Assembly (NCBI RefSeq): GCF_000722545.1
Contig: NZ_JNVM01000008.1
Coordinates: forward strand, 186,001-250,000
Direction: 5' to 3'
Length of the DNA stretch: 64,000 nucleotides
Source of the DNA: Paenibacillus tyrphae
GTDB taxonomy: Bacteria; Bacillota; Bacilli; Paenibacillales; NBRC-103111
The first letter of the stretch is position 1. Each line of letters starts with the position of its first letter. Positions 27,350 through 36,047 of this stretch are shown one piece after another. The translations under genes and the position numbers were made by a program. Under the pieces are notes generated by a model that did no database searches, was not told the DNA's origin, and saw nothing but the letters and a program-made list of their open reading frames with translations.

Positions 27350-27976
27350 TTACTGACGCGTGCGCGAAAACCAATTCATGATCAGGAGCGTACCGGTCAA
27401 TCCGAATAACGAAACGAAAAGCATATAATCGTTGATCGTACGAATCGGTCCGACTTGGTACATGAACGGATCGCTGAACCCGCGCAGGCTTGCTACAGCC
27501 GTAGGCATCGCATGCACGTTCATCGAATCCGATTTCCCGGCAACGGCAACGACGGGATCGTTCATCCGCCCGAAAACCGCGGATTCGTGCGGAGATCCGG
27601 CTTCGTACCGGCCGTCGTTCATAAACGAAAAGTAAAAGGTGACCATAAACAACGCAATAAAGCAAGCGATCACCGCAGTCAGGTTCCGCCGCAGCTTATA
27701 AGAGAACTGATACAGACGGTCGCCGACGGGAGTGCGCCACGACTCATCCGCATAGATTCGCTTCATTACACTGGAAGATACGGAAACCTCGCCGCTATCG
27801 AACGTCGTTTCCACCCCGGCCGTGCGGATTAATTCCGTGCTCTCCTGCCATATTTGAAATTCTTCAGCGCATGCGGGGCAATTTTTGATATGCTCATCCA
27901 CCGCCAGCCGGTTCGGATCACCTTCCGGCAGATCCCAGTATACGCCGAAAAAATCGTAAACGTCATCGCATTTCAT
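27350..27976 (-). CDS. zinc-finger anti-sigma factor, membrane-bound
   Basis: 208 residues. The N-terminus carries a zf-HC2/ZAS-type zinc element HIKNCPAC (~29-36) with an upstream Cys (MKCDD). Two hydrophobic segments follow at ~105-125 and ~185-203. This matches anti-sigma factors that hold an ECF sigma factor at the membrane. It overlaps the upstream ECF sigma gene by 4 nt (ATGA), the usual arrangement for a cognate pair. The signal sensed is unknown; the region between the membrane segments would be extracytoplasmic. Confidence 0.87.
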   Translation of the reverse strand: MKCDDVYDFFGVYWDLPEGDPNRLAVDEHIKNCPACAEEFQIWQESTELIRTAGVETTFDSGEVSVSSSVMKRIYADESWRTPVGDRLYQFSYKLRRNLTAVIACFIALFMVTFYFSFMNDGRYEAGSPHESAVFGRMNDPVVAVAGKSDSMNVHAMPTAVASLRGFSDPFMYQVGPIRTINDYMLFVSLFGLTGTLLIMNWFSRTRQ

Positions 27977-28566
27977 CGTCGATTCATCTCCTCATACTCC
28001 TCAAAGATCGGTTCAAGAAAGTATGGCTCCAGTTGAAGCTTTACACTGGCCCTTGCTCTGAACAACAAAGACTTGACCGAACTCACCGTTTGTCCGAGGA
28101 TATTCGCAATCTCTTGATAGTCAAGCTGGTCATACTCTCGCAATATAAGCGCGGAACGCTGCTTCTCAGGCAAATTATTGATCGCATCGCGAACCATAGT
28201 CACCTTTTCGTTGCGAAGCACCGTTTGTTCCGGCAATGTTTCCACTGCGGTTTGAGGCGTGTATCCGCTTTGCTCCAACGAAACCTGGGTGTTCTTATGT
28301 TTACGCAGCTCGCTAAGAACCGTATTGCGCGCAATGGTATAGAGCCAAGTGGAGAAGGTCGCCTCTACCTCTCGGAACGAATGCAGGCTGCGGTAAGCCT
28401 TGTAAAAGGTCTCGTTGCACAAGTCCTCCGCCAGCGATTCCATTTGTGCGCTTTTCAGCATATGAAAGATGAATGCCAGTATTTTACGTTCGTAGCGGCG
28501 CATTAATTCATCGTATAGTTGGACGTTGCCGTCCTTGATTTCTCTGATCAACTGGGAATCGGTCAT
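27973..28566 (-). CDS. ECF-type RNA polymerase sigma factor
   Basis: 197 residues with sigma-70 region 2 (~10-85: YDELMRRYERKILAF, then DLCNETFYKAYRSLHSF) and region 4 (~125-180: LPEKQRSALILREYDQLDYQEIANIL, residues ~138-163). AAGGAGG precedes the ATG at 28566 by 11 nt. It is translationally coupled to the downstream anti-sigma gene. The pair occupies the place where B. subtilis has aroE after tyrA. No clear ECF-type autoregulatory promoter was found upstream, but a strong sigma-A promoter and terminator lie at 28808-28920. Confidence 0.93.
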   Translation of the reverse strand: MTDSQLIREIKDGNVQLYDELMRRYERKILAFIFHMLKSAQMESLAEDLCNETFYKAYRSLHSFREVEATFSTWLYTIARNTVLSELRKHKNTQVSLEQSGYTPQTAVETLPEQTVLRNEKVTMVRDAINNLPEKQRSALILREYDQLDYQEIANILGQTVSSVKSLLFRARASVKLQLEPYFLEPIFEEYEEMNRR

Positions 28567-28807
28567 GCGAGTGCGACCCTCCTTGTGATTCCTGCTTACT
28601 CCCAGCGATGCTACTTTGTTGTACTGTTGGGGGAGTAAAAAAGTTGCGGTCGATTTTAAAATTTTTTTTAGAATTGGGGACGATCATATAAGATTCGAGG
28701 TAACTAGCCAAAAATCCTGCTTTTCCGACAAGATTCATAACTTTTTCCAAAAACAGGTGTGCACTTTTACTTCTTTATGAACCCATTTTCTGTATATGCA
28801 TACCGGC

Positions 28808-28885
28808 AAAAAAAAGACCGCCTGAAATTCAGGCGGTTGCACAGTGTGCCATTATTCGGATAGGAGTGGAGAGAAACCATACTGT
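28808..28885 (-). ncRNA. candidate small RNA (~78 nt) or attenuated leader of the ECF sigma operon
   Basis: A perfect sigma-A promoter (28892-28920) predicts a start near 28885. About 48 nt later comes an intrinsic terminator: ACCGCCTG (28817-28824) paired with CAGGCGGT (28830-28837), followed by eight T. A small hairpin around GCACACTGTGC precedes it, and the 5' half holds an unpaired pyrimidine-rich stretch, TTTCTCTCCACTCC, complementary to Shine-Dalgarno-like sequence. It has no ribosome site or plausible coding frame. It could be a trans-acting RNA or a leader that sometimes reads through to the sigma gene 240 nt downstream. Confidence 0.6.
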
Positions 28886-28891
28886 ACTTTT

Positions 28892-28920
28892 ATTATATGT
28901 ATACGTTTACAAAATGTCAA
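28892..28920 (-). promoter_or_regulatory. consensus sigma-A promoter of the candidate small RNA
   Basis: TTGACA (28915-28920), 17-nt spacer, TATAAT (28892-28897): an exact match to consensus in both hexamers, on the minus strand, between tyrA and the ECF sigma gene. Confidence 0.8.
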
Positions 28921-28953
28921 TGGTTTTTTTGAAAACGGTTTCGACTTTTTTAG

Positions 28954-28989
28954 AAAAAAAGACTACACGTGAACCGCGTAGTCTTTTTT
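28954..28989. terminator. intrinsic terminator overlapping the tyrA stop codon
   Basis: Stem AAAAAGACTAC / GTAGTCTTTTT with an 11-nt loop. The left arm encodes the last tyrA residues and the stop codon lies in the stem; a T run follows on the minus strand. Confidence 0.82.
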
Positions 28990-30051
28990 AAGCAATTCAA
29001 GTGCTTTGTCCATTTGTCCTTCCTCTCGGAACGACAAGCGCAAAACACCGGGGACATCTTCCCGGCTTTCGATGATCTGAATATTGCTGAGGTTGATGCG
29101 GTGGCTGCCGAGCAGCGTCGTAATCTGCCCGATGATCCCCGGATGGTCGGGCACGTCCACATAAATATCGTAGAACGAATGAATGACGCCCTTGCGCCGC
29201 TCCGGTAATCCGCTGCGGAACTGATTGGCTTTCTGAAACTCGCGTTCGATGCCAGGGCCGTCCTCCGCCTCCAACCGACCGATAAACCCGGCAATTTCGT
29301 CATTCCAATCCCGAAGCAGCTTCAAAACCACTTCCCGGTTGTTGATCAGAATGTCCCGCCAGATGACCGGATCGCTGGAAGCAATCCGCGTAATGTCGCG
29401 GAAGCCGCCGGCCGCCAAATTCTGATACAGCTCGTTCGTTTCGTTATAACGAGCGATTTGGTTCACGAGCGCCACGGCAATAATATGCGGAAGGTGACTG
29501 ATTGCGCCCACGATCTCGTCATGGAGCACCGGGTCTACCTTCACCACATGCGCCCGGGTATGCTGAAGCAGCTCCGCAAGCCGGTCGTAAGCGTCCTTCG
29601 GCGTTCCGGCATCCGGCGTCAGCACGTAAAAGGCATTCTCAAACAATCTGGAGCTCGCCGCCTCCACGCCCGATTTTTCCTTGCCCGCCATCGGATGGCC
29701 TCCGATAAAATGGACGCCCGGCAGCTGAAGGCGCGAAGCGCAGTCAGTTACGCTCGCTTTCGTGCTGCCTACATCGGTAATGATGCAGCCCGGTTTCAGC
29801 GGGAGCGCGGACAATTTGTGCAAATACTCCTCAAGATTGCCGACTGGGACGCATAAAAAAATAAAATCTGCGTCCGCCGCTGCTTCCTCAATCGAAGTCG
29901 TCGCATGATCCACGACTTCGCGCTTCAAATATTTCTCGACGGACTTCGGGTTATTGGAATGGCCGACGACCGTCAAACCTGGCTTCCCCTTAAAGCATAA
30001 GGCTAACGAGCCGCCGATCAATCCGACACCGAATATGGCGATCTTTGTCAT
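28963..30051 (-). CDS. tyrA: prephenate dehydrogenase TyrA with ACT domain
   Basis: 362 residues. The N-terminal NAD-binding GVGLIGGSLA (~8-17) and the catalytic prephenate dehydrogenase region (HPMAGKEKSG, ~118-127; HDEIVGAISHLPH, ~178-190) are clear. A C-terminal ACT domain (~295-362: YVDVPDHPGIIGQI) should give tyrosine feedback control. It makes 4-hydroxyphenylpyruvate for tyrosine. Its start overlaps the hisC stop (ATGA). It is the final gene of the aromatic supra-operon here; aroE, which follows it in B. subtilis, is absent. Confidence 0.95.
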   Translation of the reverse strand: MTKIAIFGVGLIGGSLALCFKGKPGLTVVGHSNNPKSVEKYLKREVVDHATTSIEEAAADADFIFLCVPVGNLEEYLHKLSALPLKPGCIITDVGSTKASVTDCASRLQLPGVHFIGGHPMAGKEKSGVEAASSRLFENAFYVLTPDAGTPKDAYDRLAELLQHTRAHVVKVDPVLHDEIVGAISHLPHIIAVALVNQIARYNETNELYQNLAAGGFRDITRIASSDPVIWRDILINNREVVLKLLRDWNDEIAGFIGRLEAEDGPGIEREFQKANQFRSGLPERRKGVIHSFYDIYVDVPDHPGIIGQITTLLGSHRINLSNIQIIESREDVPGVLRLSFREEGQMDKALELLKKDYAVHV

Positions 30052-31148
30052 GAGACAGCCACTTCGCTTAATACTTGCTCCAGCGCCCCAAGGAATTTGT
30101 TATTCTGCTCTTCGCTGCCAACCGTTACCCGGATCATGGTCGGGTAGCCCCAGCTCGGATCGTGGCGGATGATAATTCCTTTGCGCAGCAGTCCCTGGAA
30201 TACCGCGTTTCCGTCCCGCTTCACGTCCACCATAATGAAGTTGCCGTGGGCATCAAAGTACGGCAGTCCCAACTCGGCGAATTTCGCTGTCAGCTTACGA
30301 ATTCCATTCGCGTTCGCCTCGCGGCAGGACTCGATGAACGCATCGTCGTTTACCGCCGCCAGCGCCGCTTTTTGGGCAAAGCTCGTCGTATTGAACGGCT
30401 CGCGCACTTGGTTGATCGAGCGGACGACATCGGGATGGCCTACGCCGTAACCGATGCGCAAAGACGCCAAGCCGTAGATTTTGGAAAACGTGCGCAGCAC
30501 GACGACATTATTGTGCTTCTCCAACAGCTTGACGCTGTCTGGATATTGCCCGCTCACGTTGTATTCCGCGTAAGCTTCGTCCAGCACGACCATAACGTTC
30601 TTCGGCACGGCCTCCAGGAACGCCGTAATTTCCGCTTCGCTTAGCATCGTGCCTGTCGGATTGTTCGGGTTGCAGACCCAAACAATCTTCGTCCGGGAAT
30701 TTACTTTGCCCAGCATCGCTTGCAGATCGTGCTTCCCGTTCGCATCCACGGGTACCTCGATCACCTTGGCCCCTTCGACCTCGGCGTTGTGCTTGTACTG
30801 CGGAAACGTTGGATAGGCAGTAATGGTCTCGTCTTCCGGGGTCAGGAATGCGCGGGCGATCATCAAGATCACTTCATCCGACCCGAGTCCGAAAATAATT
30901 TGATTCGGCTGTACCCCCAGCTTGCCGGCAACGGCATTCGTCAGCTCAACGGCGCCGCCGTCGGGATAGATGCTGACTTGGTCCAGCATCGCGGCAATCG
31001 CTTCTTTCGCTTTGGGTGAGCACCCGAAAGGATTTTCATTGGAAGCAAGCTTGATCACTTCCGTCAGACCAAGCTCGCGCTTGACTTCATCAATCGGTTT
31101 TCCCGGCTGGTAGACCGGGAGATGAACGATATTCTGTTTAGGCTGCAC
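30048..31148 (-). CDS. hisC: histidinol-phosphate (and aromatic) aminotransferase HisC
   Basis: PLP-dependent fold-type I aminotransferase of 366 residues if it starts at the GTG at 31148 (GAGGTG 9 nt upstream); a GTG at 31160 overlaps that site. Key features: KLASNENPFGCSP (~35), WVCNPNNPTG (~155-164), LDEAYAEY and the PLP lysine in RTFSKIYGLASLRIGYG (~220-230). Placed between trpA and tyrA, it probably serves both histidine and tyrosine/phenylalanine synthesis, as in Bacillus. It has its own weak promoter after the trp terminator. Confidence 0.93.
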   Translation of the reverse strand: MQPKQNIVHLPVYQPGKPIDEVKRELGLTEVIKLASNENPFGCSPKAKEAIAAMLDQVSIYPDGGAVELTNAVAGKLGVQPNQIIFGLGSDEVILMIARAFLTPEDETITAYPTFPQYKHNAEVEGAKVIEVPVDANGKHDLQAMLGKVNSRTKIVWVCNPNNPTGTMLSEAEITAFLEAVPKNVMVVLDEAYAEYNVSGQYPDSVKLLEKHNNVVVLRTFSKIYGLASLRIGYGVGHPDVVRSINQVREPFNTTSFAQKAALAAVNDDAFIESCREANANGIRKLTAKFAELGLPYFDAHGNFIMVDVKRDGNAVFQGLLRKGIIIRHDPSWGYPTMIRVTVGSEEQNNKFLGALEQVLSEVAVS

Positions 31149-31208
31149 GACAAAGGTCACCTCGTCACATGAATTAATAGCTCCAATACCGGAATCATTT
31201 CCCCATTA

Positions 31209-31237
31209 ATTTTCGCATAAGTCTAAGAAAATGTTAA
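31209..31237 (-). promoter_or_regulatory. candidate promoter for hisC-tyrA
   Basis: TTAACA (31232-31237), 17-nt spacer, GAAAAT (31209-31214), ~60 nt before hisC. The 330-nt gap between trpA and hisC otherwise contains only the trp terminator and a stretch (31240-31430) in which I see nothing. Confidence 0.35.
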
Positions 31238-31429
31238 GCGTTATATTTATTGCTATCTAGTAACCCATTTATTTACACAATAGGCCGGAATTCCTTGCTG
31301 TGTCTTCCAAAGTGATGTATACGGGTTCCGGAAGTGTTTCCGGAAAACTGGATGCCATTGCCGATAGGGAAATCCCCAAAACTAGGGTAGAACGCCCCGC
31401 CACGGCCTCTGCTCGTGAGCGAACAACGA

Positions 31430-31476
31430 AAAATTCTAAACAGCCTCGCTAAATTCGTCAATTTAGCGAGGCTGTT
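31430..31476 (-). terminator. intrinsic terminator at the end of the trp operon
   Basis: Perfect 17-bp stem: AACAGCCTCGCTAAATT (31439-31455) with its exact complement at 31460-31476 and a 4-nt loop, then a T-rich tract on the minus strand. It starts 5 nt after trpA. Confidence 0.85.
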
Positions 31477-31480
31477 CCTC

Positions 31481-32290
31481 TTATCCAATCAGTTGTCGAA
31501 CAAATTCATGAATTTTCGAGAGCCCCTGCGATTTTGTCGACTCATTCGTGAGGAGCGGCAGCGTTTCTTCCACCGTACGCACCAACGCGCTGCCGACAAC
31601 GATCCCATCGCACGTCCCGGCGAATCGCGCAAATTGCTCCGGCGTAGAGATGCCGAAGCCGATGGCGATCGGCAGATCGGTCGACGATTTAACGGTGGTC
31701 AAAAATTCGTCGATGCCGCTGTGGAACTCGGTCCGCGTCCCCGTAACGCCGAGCGACGATACGCAGTAAACGAAGCCGCTGGCGCGCGACGCGATTCGCT
31801 GCACGCGTTCTTTGGATGTCGGGGCGACAAGCGGGATGAGATGAAGGCCGTGCTGCTGCGCCAGCGCTCGTACCTCTTCATCTTCCTCCATCGGCAGATC
31901 GGGAATAATAAGTCCATCGATTCCATTTTCTTGCAGAAGCTTGAAAATTCGGTCAAGTCCCGTTTGCAGTACAGGATTATAATAAGTAAATAAAATAAAC
32001 GGGATTTCGCAGCCTTCGCTGCGCGCCTCGCGGGCCGCTCCGATGCAATCGAGAATCGAGATGCGGTTCGCTTTGAGCGCGCGCATGGACGAGCGTTGAA
32101 TGACCGGTCCGTCCGCCAGCGGGTCCGAATACGGAACCCCCAGTTCGATCATCGCCGCTCCGGCTTTCTCAAGCTCTTTCATGATATCGACCGAGGTCCG
32201 CACGTCCGGGTCTCCGATCGTCAAAAACGGGATGAAAGCCGGCTGTTTTTGCTCACGCAGCTCGGCAAATTTCCGGTCAATGCGATTCAT
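31481..32290 (-). CDS. trpA: tryptophan synthase alpha chain TrpA
   Basis: 269-residue TIM barrel that cleaves indole-3-glycerol phosphate to indole inside the alpha2beta2 complex. Catalytic Glu is in [19 protein letters not shown] (~47-65, the ELGxPxSDP motif) and Asp in [10 protein letters not shown] (~128-137). The phosphate-binding GFGIS motif is at ~210. It overlaps trpB by 14 nt, and is the last gene of trpEDCFBA, followed at once by a strong terminator. Confidence 0.95.
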   Translation of the reverse strand: MNRIDRKFAELREQKQPAFIPFLTIGDPDVRTSVDIMKELEKAGAAMIELGVPYSDPLADGPVIQRSSMRALKANRISILDCIGAAREARSEGCEIPFILFTYYNPVLQTGLDRIFKLLQENGIDGLIIPDLPMEEDEEVRALAQQHGLHLIPLVAPTSKERVQRIASRASGFVYCVSSLGVTGTRTEFHSGIDEFLTTVKSSTDLPIAIGFGISTPEQFARFAGTCDGIVVGSALVRTVEETLPLLTNESTKSQGLSKIHEFVRQLIG

Positions 32291-33482
32291 CGGCAGTTCC
32301 TCCCAAATAATTCATGATCGCTTCCACGTCCTTGTCGCCGCGTCCGGAGAGACTGACAACAATGATTTCGTCTTTGCTCATCGCAGGCGCCCGCTTGATC
32401 GTCTCGGCGATGGCGTGCGCGCTTTCGAGCGCCGGGATGATCCCTTCCTTGCGGCTCAGCAGCTGTAATGCGTCCAGCGCTTCTTTATCCGTAATCGGGA
32501 CGTATTCCGCCCGGCCGGTATCTTTCAAATGAGCATGCTCCGGCCCAACGCCCGGATAGTCAAGACCTGCGGATATCGAGTGCGCTTCCTGCACTTGGCC
32601 GAATTCGTCTTGCAGCAAGTAGCTGTACGAGCCCTGGAACACCCCTTGGCTGCCTTTCGTCATCGTCGCGGCATGCTTATCCGTATCGACGCCTCGTCCG
32701 GCGGCCTCGACACCGATCAAACGCACGTTCTCGTCCTGCACGAACGGATAGAACATCCCGATCGCGTTGCTGCCCCCGCCTACGGCTGCGATAACCGCAT
32801 CCGGCAGCCGCCCTTCCAGCTCGAGAATTTGCTTGCGGGATTCGTCGCCGATAATGCGCTGGAAGTCCCGCACCATCATCGGATACGGATGCGGTCCTGT
32901 AGCCGAACCAAGGATATAGAACGTATCGTCCACGTGGCTCACCCAATAACGCAGCGTCTCATTGCAGGCGTCCTTCAGCGTCCGGGTACCGGAAAGCACC
33001 GGAACCACTTCCGTGCCGAGCAGGTTCATCCGGAACACGTTAAGCTGCTGCCGCTTCATATCCTCCTCGCCCATGAACACCTTGCACTCAAAGCCGAGCA
33101 GCGCGGCGACCGTTGCAGTAGCAACGCCATGCTGGCCGGCGCCGGTTTCGGCGATAATTTTCGTTTTGCCCATCCACTTCGCAAGCAGCCCTTGGCCGAG
33201 CGCGTTGTTGATTTTGTGGGCGCCCGTATGGTTTAAATCTTCGCGTTTCAAATAGATTTTGGCGCCGCCCAATTGCTCGGTCAGTCTTCCTGCGTAATAT
33301 AAGGAAGTCGGACGACCCGAATAACGGTGCAGCCAGTAGTTCAGCTCCTCCTGAAAACGAGCGTCTTTGGCATATTTTTTAAACGATTCTTCCAGCTCGA
33401 TCAAAGCGTTCATCAGCGTTTCCGGCACGTAACGCCCGCCGAACTTGCCGAATCGGCCGTGAATATCCGGTCCGTTATACAA
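32277..33482 (-). CDS. trpB: tryptophan synthase beta chain TrpB
   Basis: 401 residues, TrpB1 type. It condenses indole with serine using PLP. The PLP lysine is in [18 protein letters not shown] (~83-100), the substrate-binding AETGAGQHG at ~110-118 and the phosphate-binding GGGSNAIG at ~233-240. The normal [14 protein letters not shown]-terminus is present. Its start overlaps trpF by 8 nt and its end overlaps trpA, indicating coupled translation. Confidence 0.96.
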   Translation of the reverse strand: MYNGPDIHGRFGKFGGRYVPETLMNALIELEESFKKYAKDARFQEELNYWLHRYSGRPTSLYYAGRLTEQLGGAKIYLKREDLNHTGAHKINNALGQGLLAKWMGKTKIIAETGAGQHGVATATVAALLGFECKVFMGEEDMKRQQLNVFRMNLLGTEVVPVLSGTRTLKDACNETLRYWVSHVDDTFYILGSATGPHPYPMMVRDFQRIIGDESRKQILELEGRLPDAVIAAVGGGSNAIGMFYPFVQDENVRLIGVEAAGRGVDTDKHAATMTKGSQGVFQGSYSYLLQDEFGQVQEAHSISAGLDYPGVGPEHAHLKDTGRAEYVPITDKEALDALQLLSRKEGIIPALESAHAIAETIKRAPAMSKDEIIVVSLSGRGDKDVEAIMNYLGGTADESH

Positions 33483-34167
33483 TGGTCTGCACCCTCTCGA
33501 CGAATTTTTTAATTTTCACGATATCTTTGACGCCTTCCGTTTCAACGCCGCTGGACACATCTACGCCATCGGGCATATACGCATCGAGCAGGTCCCGCAC
33601 ATTATCCGGCTGCAGCCCTCCGGCCACGAGCAGCGGAATGCCGGCCTCCCGGCACCAGGCGAGATAAGGCGGAATCGTATCCCAAGCAAACGTTTTGCCC
33701 GAGCCCCCGCCGTAAACCGGATCGTGCGTATCCAGCAGCATGCCGTCTACGGCATGACGGTACGGTTCCAACCTGCTTATGCCTTGGGACTCATTCCCAG
33801 CCGTCGTTTCTCCGGCTTTGACGGTAAACACCTTAAATACGCGCGTATCCGGAAAAGCCTGCTTCACGGCGCGACAAAACTCGGCGCTCTCTTCCCCGTG
33901 AAGCTGTACGACGTCCAGCGCCGCCTCCTGCAGCACCGCCTCCAGCTCTTCCATCGTCGGATTAACGAAGACGCCGACGGCGGCAGGCGTCGGCGTCCCG
34001 GCGGCCGACTTCATGCTGCGGATCATCTCGCCTGCCTGCTGCGGCGTCACCTGCCGCTTGCTCGGCGCAAAGACGAAGCCGACGTAGTCCACAGGAAGAC
34101 CGGCAACCTGCTCCGCCATTTCAACCGTCCGCAGACCGCATATTTTTACGCTCACCCGCGCTGTCAT
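33475..34167 (-). CDS. trpF: phosphoribosylanthranilate isomerase TrpF
   Basis: 230-residue TIM barrel. The catalytic Cys is in VKICGLR (~7-13) and the general-acid Asp in [18 protein letters not shown] (~137-154). It isomerises phosphoribosylanthranilate to CdRP. It is a stand-alone enzyme (not fused to TrpC), 7 nt after trpC and overlapping trpB by 8 nt. Confidence 0.95.
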   Translation of the reverse strand: MTARVSVKICGLRTVEMAEQVAGLPVDYVGFVFAPSKRQVTPQQAGEMIRSMKSAAGTPTPAAVGVFVNPTMEELEAVLQEAALDVVQLHGEESAEFCRAVKQAFPDTRVFKVFTVKAGETTAGNESQGISRLEPYRHAVDGMLLDTHDPVYGGGSGKTFAWDTIPPYLAWCREAGIPLLVAGGLQPDNVRDLLDAYMPDGVDVSSGVETEGVKDIVKIKKFVERVQTIV

Positions 34168-34174
34168 CTACTGC

Positions 34175-34984
34175 TCACTCCTTACCGGCACCCGCTTCGG
34201 AGTAAGTGCCCATCAAGGTATGGACGGCTTCGGAAACGTCCGGCTGGCGCATGAAATGCTCTCCGACAAGCACCGCATGAGCTCCGACCGAACGTAGCCA
34301 TTCGATCTCCTCCGGCTTCGAGATGCCGCTTTCGCTGACGACGGTCGTCCCTTTCGGGATGGAGTCCACAAGCTGTTCCGTCGTGTGAAGATCGGTCACG
34401 AACGTTTGGAGATTGCGGTTGTTGATGCCGATCATCGTCGGGTTAAGCTCCAGCACTCGAGTCAGCTCCTCCTGATCATGCACTTCAATCAGCACATCAA
34501 GACCGATGCTTCGAGCGATGGACTGGAATTGCCGCATCTGCTCGGTCGTCAGGATGGCGGCAATCAGCAGAATCGCGTCGGCACCGATGCAGCGCGCCTC
34601 ATAGATTTGATGCGGGTCGATCGTAAAATCTTTGCGCAGAAGCGGCACGCCGACAGCCTGCCTTACCCGGCTCAAATAATCGTTCGAGCCTTGAAAATAC
34701 GGAACGTCGGTCAGCACCGAAAGGCAATCCGCCCCGGCGTCCTCGTAAGCCTTCGCCAACCGGACAGGCTCGAAATCTTCCCGGATCAAGCCTTTGGAAG
34801 GCGAAGCCTTCTTCACCTCCGCGATCAGTCCCATCGGACGCTTCCGTCCTGCGCTGAGCGCGCGCTCGAACCCGAGGCACGGCGCCAGTCCGGCGATCGT
34901 TTTTTCCATTTCGGCGATGGTAATCTGCTCTTTAAGCGACGCCACTTCCTGCCGTTTGGTGGCAACAATGCGATCAAGAAACAT
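34175..34984 (-). CDS. trpC: indole-3-glycerol phosphate synthase TrpC
   Basis: 269-residue TIM barrel. Active-site elements are visible: EVKKASPSKG (~55-64), the catalytic Lys in LLRKDF (~113-118), IGINNRNLQTF (~180) and VSESGI (~212). It closes CdRP to indoleglycerol phosphate. Its start overlaps the trpD end by 11 nt. Confidence 0.95.
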   Translation of the reverse strand: MFLDRIVATKRQEVASLKEQITIAEMEKTIAGLAPCLGFERALSAGRKRPMGLIAEVKKASPSKGLIREDFEPVRLAKAYEDAGADCLSVLTDVPYFQGSNDYLSRVRQAVGVPLLRKDFTIDPHQIYEARCIGADAILLIAAILTTEQMRQFQSIARSIGLDVLIEVHDQEELTRVLELNPTMIGINNRNLQTFVTDLHTTEQLVDSIPKGTTVVSESGISKPEEIEWLRSVGAHAVLVGEHFMRQPDVSEAVHTLMGTYSEAGAGKE

Positions 34985-36017
34985 AGCTCTCTTCTCCCGT
35001 ACATTGGACTAATTGCTCCAGCTTCGCTTGGGCCCGGCCCGAATCGATAACCGATGCGGCAAGCTTCACGCCTTCCTGCAGCGTTCCGGCCATTCCGGTA
35101 ACGTAGAAGCACGCTCCGGCATTGGCCAGCACGATGTCGCGGCAAGCGCCGGTCTCGCCGGCGAAAATCCGGCGAATAATGCCCGCGTTCACATGGGCGT
35201 CTCCTCCGATGACATCCTTGATGCTGTATGTGTGAAGTCCCAACTCATCCGGCGTGATTTCAAAAGTACGAATGTCCCCGTCCTTCAGCTCGGTCACCTG
35301 CGTGCCCGCAGAGATGCTGATTTCGTCCAGCCCATCGAGGCTGGCGACAATGAGCGCACGCTTTACGCCGAGCGCCTGCATGACATGGGCGATCGTTTCC
35401 GTTTTGCCGCGGTCGAAGATGCCGAGCACCTGGCGATCGGCTCCGGCCGGGTTCGTGAGCGGGCCCAGCAGGTTAAACACGGTGCGGACGCCGAGCTCCC
35501 TGCGCGGGGCGGCAACGTGCCGCATCGACTGATGATACAGCTGCGCAAACATGAAGCAGATTCCGACCTGTTCCAAGCAGCGCGCCGCCTGCTGCTGATT
35601 CAATTGAATATTAACGCCAAGCGCTTCGAGCACGTCGGCGCTGCCGCTTTTGCTGGACATGGCCCGGTTCCCATGCTTCGCCACGCGGATACCGCCCGCC
35701 GCCGCTACGATGGCCGCTGTCGTCGAAATGTTGAACGTGTCTGCGCCATCGCCTCCGGTGCCGCACGTATCAAGCAGATTTGTCTGTCTGGTGCTGACCC
35801 GGCTTGCTTTCATTCGCATCGTCTCGGCAAAGCCGGCAATTTCCTCGATCGTTTCCCCTTTTATGCGGAGTCCCGTAAGCAAAGCTCCGATCTGCGAAGG
35901 CGTCGCCCCGCCTTCCATGATGTCGGACATCACATCGCGCGCCTCGGACCGCGTCAAATGCTGCAGTCCGATAATTTTCCCAATCGCCTGTTGAACCGTC
36001 AACGTCGTTTGCTCCAT
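34974..36017 (-). CDS. trpD: anthranilate phosphoribosyltransferase TrpD
   Basis: 347 residues. It transfers phosphoribose from PRPP to anthranilate. Signature segments: DTCGTGGDG (PRPP site, ~82-90), KHGNRAMSSKSGSAD (~109-123) and FNLLGPLTNPA (~180-190). It lies 30 nt after trpE, within trpEDCFBA. No trpG gene is next to it, as in Bacillus, where the glutamine amidotransferase is shared with folate synthesis and encoded elsewhere. Confidence 0.95.
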   Translation of the reverse strand: MEQTTLTVQQAIGKIIGLQHLTRSEARDVMSDIMEGGATPSQIGALLTGLRIKGETIEEIAGFAETMRMKASRVSTRQTNLLDTCGTGGDGADTFNISTTAAIVAAAGGIRVAKHGNRAMSSKSGSADVLEALGVNIQLNQQQAARCLEQVGICFMFAQLYHQSMRHVAAPRRELGVRTVFNLLGPLTNPAGADRQVLGIFDRGKTETIAHVMQALGVKRALIVASLDGLDEISISAGTQVTELKDGDIRTFEITPDELGLHTYSIKDVIGGDAHVNAGIIRRIFAGETGACRDIVLANAGACFYVTGMAGTLQEGVKLAASVIDSGRAQAKLEQLVQCTGEESYVS

Positions 36018-36047
36018 TGTCCGTGCCTCCCCTTTATCCCGATTTTA

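Noticed and set aside
28508..28750. 80-codon open frame upstream of and overlapping the ECF sigma gene
   Set aside because: Overlaps the sigma factor start in another frame, has no ribosome site, and low-complexity Lys/Phe codons from an AT-rich leader.
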